Source of the DNA: Nitrospira sp.
GTDB taxonomy: Bacteria > UBA9089 > CG2-30-40-21 > SBAY01
NCBI GenBank assembly: GCA_005239945.1
Contig: SBAY01000372.1
Coordinates: 1 to 10,718 of the forward strand
Reading direction: 5' to 3'
Length of the DNA stretch: 10,718 nt
A program made the position numbers and the translations under genes. Shown here piece after piece: positions 6,646 to 10,718 of this stretch. The number at the start of each line of letters is the position of its first letter. The stretch's first letter is position 1. The notes below the pieces were generated by a model. It did no database searches, was not told the DNA's origin, and was given only the letters and a program-made list of their open reading frames with translations.

Positions 6646-6706
6646 GGGTCAAACCGGTAAATGTAGAATTAAAAGGAATCTGCTTTCTACATTCTCGGTT
6701 TGACCC
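6646..6706. repeat. 61-bp REP-like palindrome related to the RAYT element ends
   Basis: GGGTCAAACC pairs with GGTTTGACCC at the outer ends and AATGTAGAA with TTCTACATT inside, with a loop of about 15 bases. Its edge sequence (GGGTCAAACC...AGAATTAA and AATCTGCTTTC...TTGACCC) resembles the inverted repeats of the transposon at 9567-10610 (GGGTCAGACC...AGAATTAA). It is best read as a non-autonomous relative of that element, inserted between an attC and the next gene. Confidence 0.65.
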
Positions 6707-6740
6707 TTCTCTCCTCCGTCCGTGAAAAAAAAACCGCAAT

Positions 6741-6829
6741 TTCAGATAACGTTCTGCGGATAAAAGAAGTTGCGTGATGAACAATTTGGGGAAATCTTTG
6801 ATTTCCCTTTTATCCGTTGTTAGACAACC
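6741..6829 (-). other. attC site closing the four-gene cassette
   Basis: Plus-strand ends AGATAAC and GTTAGAC enclose GCGGATAAAAG and CTTTTATCCG arms with spacers GTTCT and TT. The L-box family is the same as in the attC at 8949, distinct from the GGTGTTTGTG family. Both outer boxes depart from the usual GCCTAAC/GTTAGGC, so its efficiency is uncertain. Confidence 0.72.
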
Positions 6830-6890
6830 GAGCAAAGCGAGGCAAGGCTTACGAAATAAACCGCAGAGTAGTAGAGCCCGCCCATTACAA

Positions 6891-7322
6891 TTATAACTTA
6901 TGCCCACATTTAAGACATTCATATAAGTAAAAGATTATAGTTCCACCGCATTTTGGACAATCCCATTTCCTTTCTTGTTCCTTTAGCCATTTTTCTTTAC
7001 CAATTTTCTTAATTCTCAGAAGATTGTCAATTATCTCCCTTCTGTATTCATATCTCCTATCACCTAAATGAGACTTTTGAAGACGAATAAGTATCTTGCA
7101 AGGGAAATCGTTACATTGACAGCAAAAATCAATCTTGTTTCTATCAAAACAACACTGCCGAATCTTGCAATGCCATTTACTTATGCGCTTCTGGGTCTTA
7201 TCGCAAGACCTACAACCAAAGCAAGTTCTTTTCTGGTAGGATGGGCAGACGCCACAATATATCCCACAGGAAGCTGCAAGGTCTATTCGTTCTTTTAACT
7301 TAGATCTGGTGAATGTATCCAT
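6891..7322 (-). CDS. DUF3795 family cysteine-rich protein
   Basis: This 143-residue protein carries the DUF3795 (PF12675) signature: SCGIYCGVCPSY at 18-29, TCFGCRSC at 33-40, then CKIRQCC at 52-58 and FCCQCNDFPCKIL at 66-78. A second metal site follows at the C-terminus, CPKCGG at 122-127 with CLKCG at 136-140, a rubredoxin-like zinc ribbon. The many cysteines suggest bound metal; no enzymatic role for the family is known to me. Start is ATG at 7322 with AAGGAG 7 bases upstream, and only 29 bases separate it from the cupin gene, so they are probably cotranscribed. It is the last gene before the attC at 6741. Confidence 0.88.
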   Translation of the reverse strand: MDTFTRSKLKERIDLAASCGIYCGVCPSYQKRTCFGCRSCDKTQKRISKWHCKIRQCCFDRNKIDFCCQCNDFPCKILIRLQKSHLGDRRYEYRREIIDNLLRIKKIGKEKWLKEQERKWDCPKCGGTIIFYLYECLKCGHKL

Positions 7323-7351
7323 ATTTACGCTCCTTGATTCTCTTCACCTTT

Positions 7352-7672
7352 TTAATCTCCCCTTGGTTTTAATGCTGGTTTTTCAACTAATAGAGTCAAC
7401 GTCCGCATTCTTGATGATGTCTTATGTTCAACCCCTTTGGAAACAACGATTCCCTCTCCTCTGGCAAGATTGAATATTTTATCCCTTGTCTCTACACATA
7501 GGCCGCCTTCGATAACAAAGAAGAACTCATCAACCTCTTTATGGACATGCCAATGAAAGTCTCCCTCTAAAACCGAAAGCCGAATAATAGATTCATTGAC
7601 ATTTGCTATATCCACTACCTTCCATTTCTCTTTGATTCTGTCCGCGATTTCAAAAACATTCACCTTTTCCAT
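7352..7672 (-). CDS. Single-domain cupin protein
   Basis: This 106-residue beta-barrel protein has both cupin motifs. Motif 1 is FHWHVHKEVDEFFFVIEG, with His42, His44 and Glu49 as metal ligands. Motif 2 is GEGIVVSKGVEHKT, with His83 as the fourth ligand. The length is typical of small metal-binding cupins, whose substrates range from sugars to polyols and amino-acid derivatives; nothing here fixes the substrate. AGGAGG lies 7 bases before the ATG. It is 44 bases downstream of the VOC gene and 29 bases upstream of the DUF3795 gene, all on the same strand, consistent with one transcript. Confidence 0.92.
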   Translation of the reverse strand: MEKVNVFEIADRIKEKWKVVDIANVNESIIRLSVLEGDFHWHVHKEVDEFFFVIEGGLCVETRDKIFNLARGEGIVVSKGVEHKTSSRMRTLTLLVEKPALKPRGD

Positions 7673-7716
7673 CTGCTCGCCTCCTGTAATTTTTGCTGTT
7701 GTTTTGTTTATTTTTC

Positions 7717-8164
7717 TCAGTCGTATTTCTGAAGTTCAATAAAGTTACCTTCTGGATCTTTGGCATATACAAATGTGAGAGTACCCAAACCTGGTATATG
7801 CTTTCTTAATAATATCACTCAGTTTACCGCCTCCTGCGGATAATACGGCATTCAAACTTTTATCAACATCATCCACTCTAAAGGCAATATGGGCTAAGCC
7901 CTGTCGGTTGATCTTTTGCGATTCTACCGGAATATATTTATTGTATTGAAAAATCTCAAGAGTTGGTCCATCATCACCATAACCAGGCAATTTAAGGTGA
8001 ACACCTTCTATATGAACCCCATCAATTCCGGTTCCGGTATCGATCCACTTTCCCGTTAAATCCCTTTCTGGCATAACCCTGGTACAACCAAAGACATCTT
8101 GATAAAAATTTGCTAACCTCTTCCAATCTTTGGCGATTAGATTAGTATGAATGTATCTTATCAC
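7717..8164 (-). pseudogene. VOC/glyoxalase-family protein with a late frameshift
   Basis: The GTG start at 8164 is supported by AGGAGG 6 bases upstream. The frame reads IHTNLIAKDWKRLANFYQDV, GPTLEIFQYN and GLAHIAFRVDDVDKSL, the beta-alpha-beta-beta-beta pattern of the vicinal oxygen chelate fold, with His6, Glu70 and His92 in ligand positions. Near 7800 the frame is lost: the annotated end TRFGYSHICICQRSRR is out of frame, while another frame gives PGLGTLTFVYAKDPEGNFIE then LQKYD and a stop at 7717, exactly the expected family ending with the fourth ligand Glu. One surplus base explains this (448 bases instead of 447, 149 codons). The defect is either real or a consensus error. The substrate is unknown. 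Confidence 0.87.
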
Positions 8165-8198
8165 TTTTATCCTCCTAAGAATAGACTCCGTTCGTTAT

Positions 8199-8249
8199 TT
8201 ATTTTTCTTGAATTCTCCGAGCAATCTTAACCCATCTTTCAATAGCGTC
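8199..8249 (-). pseudogene. Short relic of a DUF169 gene end
   Basis: Between the methyltransferase and VOC genes the minus strand reads DAIERWVKIARRIQEK and then a stop. This matches the final helix of the DUF169 protein at 3290 (ERWAKIAQRIQN), and the DNA is closely similar as well (TGAAAGATGGG, TTAAGATTGC, AGAATTCAA). A stop codon precedes it, so only about 16 codons remain of a second DUF169 gene. The rest of the 112-base gap shows nothing else except the VOC ribosome site. Confidence 0.6.
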
Positions 8250-8276
8250 TTAACAATATTAAGTTATTGAGCATCG

Positions 8277-8901
8277 TTATCCATTCTTATTCCCTTTTAA
8301 GATTATTCCAGCTCCACGCATCACTAAACATTCCTTTTCAATCTTGATTCCTAATTTCCTAATCAATGCTCTAATGTCAGATTTTATAAACTCTGGATAG
8401 TATTTGCTCTCATAAGATTTGACAAAATGATAGATCAAAAATCTACCAATTTTATTCTTGGGCAAAGCATAATCAACAATCACTATAATTCCTTTTGGCT
8501 TAGTAACTCTGACCATTTCTTGCAACACCTTTTCCCTGATAGTCAAAGGCATGTCATGTAAAGCAAAAAATACACAAGAAACATCAAAATATTTATCTTC
8601 AAAGGGTATATTTGTAGCATCAGCAACTTCAAACCTCACATTTTTATATTTATTTTTCTTATTGGCTACTTTCAGCATATCTTCCGATAAGTCAATACCA
8701 ATGACATCATAACCTTTTTTCGCAAACGCAAAAGCCTGTTTTCCTGTTCCAGTCGCAATATCTAAGATTCTTGAACCATTTCTTGCATTAGTAAAATCCA
8801 CAACTTTGTCTCTTACCCTCGCAATGAATATGGTCCAAATATCATAGATAGGCGCCCATTTTTTGAATCCTTTCTTTATGTATTGTATTAATAATCTTCA
8901 T
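8277..8901 (-). CDS. UbiE-like class I SAM methyltransferase, N-terminus unresolved
   Basis: The core reads RILDIATGTGKQAFAFAKKG (SAM loop), VIGIDLSEDML, VRFEVADATNIPFEDKYFD and VRVTKPKGIIVIVDYALP, a UbiE/COQ5-like small-molecule methyltransferase of about 200 residues. The nearest in-frame start (GTG at 8801) has no ribosome site and would remove the typical lead-in. The frame stays open upstream through GFKKWAPIYDIWTIFIARVR but has no ATG, GTG or TTG before a stop. In the adjacent frame ATG at 8901 gives MKIINTIHK, which would join KGFKKWAPIYD if one base near 8873 were surplus (625 bases, 208 codons plus one). So a frameshift or error is likely, as in two other genes here. It is the first gene of the four-gene cassette. 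Confidence 0.8.
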
Positions 8902-8948
8902 CCATTATAGATTGTCTCCATATTTTCTTTTACCCGAAGTGAGCATTT

Positions 8949-9032
8949 CACCTAACGTTTCTGCGGATAAAAAAGTTGCCAAAGGATATTTGGGCGAAGC
9001 ATAGCGAAGCCTTTTATCCGCTGTTAGGCGAA
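8949..9032 (-). other. attC site closing the CMD-protein cassette
   Basis: Plus-strand ends ACCTAAC and GTTAGGCG with arms GCGGATAAAA and TTTTATCCGC, spacers GTTTCT and TG, and a loop containing GCGAAGCATAGCGAAGCC. R'' on the cassette strand is CGCCTAAC, complementary to the TTAGGCG at this cassette's own 5' end. Sequence and spacing are close to the site at 6741. Confidence 0.85.
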
Positions 9033-9043
9033 GTTTGATACTT

Positions 9044-9436
9044 CTATTCATTCCTCTCCTTGAGTCTTTCTTCTGCTGCATTTATTGCTTCAACACCAGC
9101 CTTGCACATTGTAGTGATACCAGTTACCATAATTGCAATAACAAAACCTTCCACCAGTTCTTCTATAGTTAATCCAGCATCAATTGCAGCTTTTGCATGG
9201 GCTTTTGCACCATTCACCTCGCCTGTTACACAATCTAAGATTGAAAATAACATCTCCTTAATCTTTCTTGGTAAGGCACCTTCTGGAGGCTCTTTCAGAA
9301 CCTCTTTACGCATTGTTAAATATCCATCTAACGACCCTGGCGAGTATTTCGCTAGAATCTTTACAAATGGGGGTACCCACCCCAATTCCTTTTCATAGTA
9401 TCGAATTGTTTCCTCTTCTTTTTTGTTCATACACAT
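9044..9436 (-). CDS. Carboxymuconolactone decarboxylase (AhpD-like) family protein
   Basis: This 130-residue all-helical protein fits the CMD domain (PF02627): YEKELGWVPPFVKILAKYSP as the N-terminal helix, LPRKIKEMLFSILDCVTGEV, and GAKAHAKAAIDAGLTIEELV as the signature helix-turn-helix. AhpD members use a Cys-x-x-Cys pair after the glutamate (E..C..C..H). Here the corresponding region reads GEVNGAKAHAKAA without either cysteine, so thiol peroxidase chemistry is unlikely. A decarboxylase-like or other role is possible. AAGGAG sits 4 bases before ATG 9436; an internal ATG at 9430 (MNKKEEE) is the alternative. It is alone in its cassette, 27 bases from the preceding attC, an arrangement typical of cassettes. 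Confidence 0.85.
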   Translation of the reverse strand: MCMNKKEEETIRYYEKELGWVPPFVKILAKYSPGSLDGYLTMRKEVLKEPPEGALPRKIKEMLFSILDCVTGEVNGAKAHAKAAIDAGLTIEELVEGFVIAIMVTGITTMCKAGVEAINAAEERLKERNE

Positions 9437-9462
9437 ATTTCTCCTTTTTGGTAAATTAAATT

Positions 9463-9548
9463 TCGCCTAACGATTTCGGTGTTTGTGAAGTTTTGTGAAT
9501 CAAAATTTGAGGAGCGTAACTTCCCACAAACACCATGTTAGGCTAAGT
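9463..9548 (-). other. attC site at the right edge of the array
   Basis: Plus-strand ends CGCCTAAC and GTTAGGC with arms CGGTGTTTGTG and CACAAACACC, spacers GATTT and ATG-side T, and a loop with a short repeat TTTGTGAA. It shares its L-box family with the sites at 3176 and 5672. The cassette it closes lies to the right, where the RAYT transposon begins 19 bases away. Confidence 0.85.
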
Positions 9549-9566
9549 TATAAATATCAATGGTAT

Positions 9567-10610
9567 TGGGGTCAGACCTCGAAAGCAGAATTAACTATTT
9601 CCTCTACCTTCTTTTTGAATTCTTTATCTTTGCTCATCTGGTCTTTTATACGAATACTTGCTTTACCTATCGCAGTCGGGCTTACCCCAAATATCACACC
9701 TATTTTCTTATTACTCAATCCAGTATGACTATGTAAAATATAAATTGCTACATCCCTACCTGTCTGCTGTCTAAACCTCTTCCTTTTTATTAATCTATCC
9801 ATCTCTATCCCAAATCCCTTTATCACTGCATCTAATACCCTTTTGGTAATTTCATTCTCACTTAACTTTCTCTGTTGTGGTAATTCACTGTTTATAACCT
9901 CTCTGTTAATAAACTTCTTCTCTACCCAATTAACAAACTTATCACTACCTAATACTAATCCATATCGTATCTCTTCTAAAATCTTCTTTTCCTGTCCACT
10001 TTTTTCCATTATTAACTCTCGATATTTAATCAAAGATTCCTCTTCACTTTCCCCTAATCCTTTTAATACCTCTTTTCTTAATACCCATTTATGTACCTTC
10101 TTTATCCGTACATAATCATGATAACTGCTCCATCTGTAATCATCTAATTTCTCCACTATCCCTGCACGAATTGGATTTAAGTGAATATAAAAACTTAAAT
10201 TTTGCCAGTAATTTTCTTCACCTACAAGTATGCTTTTATATCGTCCTTGAAACAAATGGCCGATTCTGTTATGTCTCCGATTGTAGTAAACACTATAAGA
10301 TGTCTGTAACCACTGTATTGCCTTAGAAAGATTTGCCTCTTTAGTACGCAATAATAAATGATAATGATTCCCCATTAAAATAAATGCAAAAATCTCTACA
10401 CCAAATTTCTCTACAACTTTCTCAAGATATTCTAAAAAACGATGATAGTCTCCATCAAAAAGAAATATCTCTCCTTGAGCAACACCCCTCGACATAACAT
10501 GATAAACTGCACCTTCATATTGTATTCTCCAAGGTCTAGCCATAATAACCTTATAATAACACATCTTTCTTATTTTGTCAAGTTAATTCTGCTTTCGAGG
10601 TCTGACCCCA
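9567..10610 (-). mobile_element. 1044-bp RAYT/IS200-type transposon with 30-bp inverted repeats
   Basis: Perfect 30-base inverted repeats at 9567-9596 and 10581-10610 (outer sequence TGGGGTCAGACCTC, inner AGAATTAACT) enclose one transposase gene. The left repeat overlaps the end of the coding sequence. No target duplication is seen, as expected for single-strand HUH transposition. It sits between an attC and the group II intron end. Confidence 0.85.
9572..10543 (-). CDS. REP-associated tyrosine transposase (Y1, HUH)
   Basis: This 323-residue protein starts at ATG 10543 (MARPWRIQYEGAVYHVMSRG), favoured over ATG 10564 because MARP(W)R is the usual family start and AAGG lies 5 bases upstream. 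The Y1 domain shows the HUH motif MGNHYHLLL (His60, His62), the candidate catalytic tyrosines in LQTSYSVYYNRRHN (83-87), GHLFQGRYKS, and FYIHLNPIRAGIV. The C-terminal part, GRDVAIYILHSHTGLSNKKI then GVIFGVSPTAIGKASIRI, is a DnaA-like helix-turn-helix found in many RAYTs that may bind the palindromic ends. Such enzymes cut and join single-stranded DNA at hairpins. The stop codon lies inside the left inverted repeat. The gene looks intact and probably active. Confidence 0.93.
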   Translation of the reverse strand: MARPWRIQYEGAVYHVMSRGVAQGEIFLFDGDYHRFLEYLEKVVEKFGVEIFAFILMGNHYHLLLRTKEANLSKAIQWLQTSYSVYYNRRHNRIGHLFQGRYKSILVGEENYWQNLSFYIHLNPIRAGIVEKLDDYRWSSYHDYVRIKKVHKWVLRKEVLKGLGESEEESLIKYRELIMEKSGQEKKILEEIRYGLVLGSDKFVNWVEKKFINREVINSELPQQRKLSENEITKRVLDAVIKGFGIEMDRLIKRKRFRQQTGRDVAIYILHSHTGLSNKKIGVIFGVSPTAIGKASIRIKDQMSKDKEFKKKVEEIVNSAFEV

Positions 10611-10626
10611 TGACCCCTCTCTGCTT

Positions 10627-10718
10627 GTGGAGTAGACGGAGGGATTACTCCCTCACGCCCCTCCGCAGAACCGTGCGTGCAGATTTCCCGCACACGGCTC
10701 CCAAAGAAAACCTCCTTA
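10627..10718 (-). ncRNA. Group II intron 3' end (domains V and VI)
   Basis: On the minus strand, 10700-10668 folds as domain V: GAGCCGT pairs with ACGGTTC, a two-base GC bulge follows, then GTGCGG pairs with CTGCAC around a GAAAT loop; the catalytic AGC triad is present. Domain VI follows with GAGGGA and TCCCTC around a GTAA loop and an unpaired A in CTACTCC near its 3' side. Counting 7 bases from that A places the 3' splice site after AC at about 10627. The reverse transcriptase would lie beyond the right edge. Confidence 0.82.

Noticed and set aside
6599..6922. Upstream extension of the zinc-ribbon gene to 6922
   Set aside because: It would run through an attC, a REP-like palindrome and the end of the DUF3795 gene; the start at 6598 has a strong ribosome site.
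3176..9548. Palindromes considered as a CRISPR array or as simple REP clusters
   Set aside because: Their spacing equals gene lengths, cores vary in length and sequence, and the ends fit attC boxes; CRISPR repeats would be short and regular.

Overview
The window (about 10.7 kb, AT-rich, strong AGGAGG-type ribosome binding sites, standard code) looks like accessory DNA of an uncultured bacterium. The density of attC-like palindromes, a RAYT-type transposon, a MITE and a group II intron end fits environmental candidate-phylum lineages, but the sequence alone does not place it. Every convincing gene lies on the minus strand.

Right part (about 3180-9550): six imperfect palindromes with RYYYAAC...GTTRRRY ends separate gene units that have short leaders and a common orientation. 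I read them as attC sites of an integron cassette array. No integrase is in view, so this is either the interior or distal part of an integron or an integrase-less attC cluster. Reading with the genes (right to left), the five complete cassettes are: (1) 8956-9470, a carboxymuconolactone-decarboxylase-like protein; (2) 6750-8955, an unusual four-gene unit of methyltransferase, VOC/glyoxalase protein (frameshifted), cupin and DUF3795 protein; (3) 5680-6749, a Cys/His-rich zinc-ribbon repeat protein plus a methyltransferase C-terminal relic; (4) 4968-5679, a PIN-domain toxin and small putative antitoxin; (5) 3184-4967, a PhzF-family isomerase translationally coupled to a DUF169 protein (frameshifted at an A9 tract). 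Upstream of the sixth attC sit a complete 1044-bp RAYT transposon with 30-bp terminal inverted repeats, and then the 3' end (domains V and VI) of a group II intron that runs off the window.

Left part (1-3170): outside the last attC lie a tightly coupled pair of possible DNA-repair genes, an AlkD-like HEAT-repeat glycosylase and a spore-photoproduct-lyase-family radical SAM protein. The radical SAM gene is split by a 138-bp MITE with an 8-9 bp target duplication. Next come a GC-rich fragment of an alpha/beta-hydrolase C-terminus and a Tam-like SAM methyltransferase, followed by about 200 bp of T-rich DNA without a gene.

Functionally the region is a store of small accessory functions: methyl transfer, small-molecule isomerases and oxidoreductases, metal-binding proteins, a toxin-antitoxin pair and repair enzymes. 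At least three genes carry exactly one surplus base, one carries a MITE and three are only fragments. The array is therefore either decaying or affected by local consensus errors. I see no wholly new defence system. The most informative signals are the attC array, the 9-bp end match of the zinc-ribbon cassette, the MITE footprint, the RAYT element with a related solo palindrome, and the toxin-antitoxin cassette whose stop codon lies in attC.
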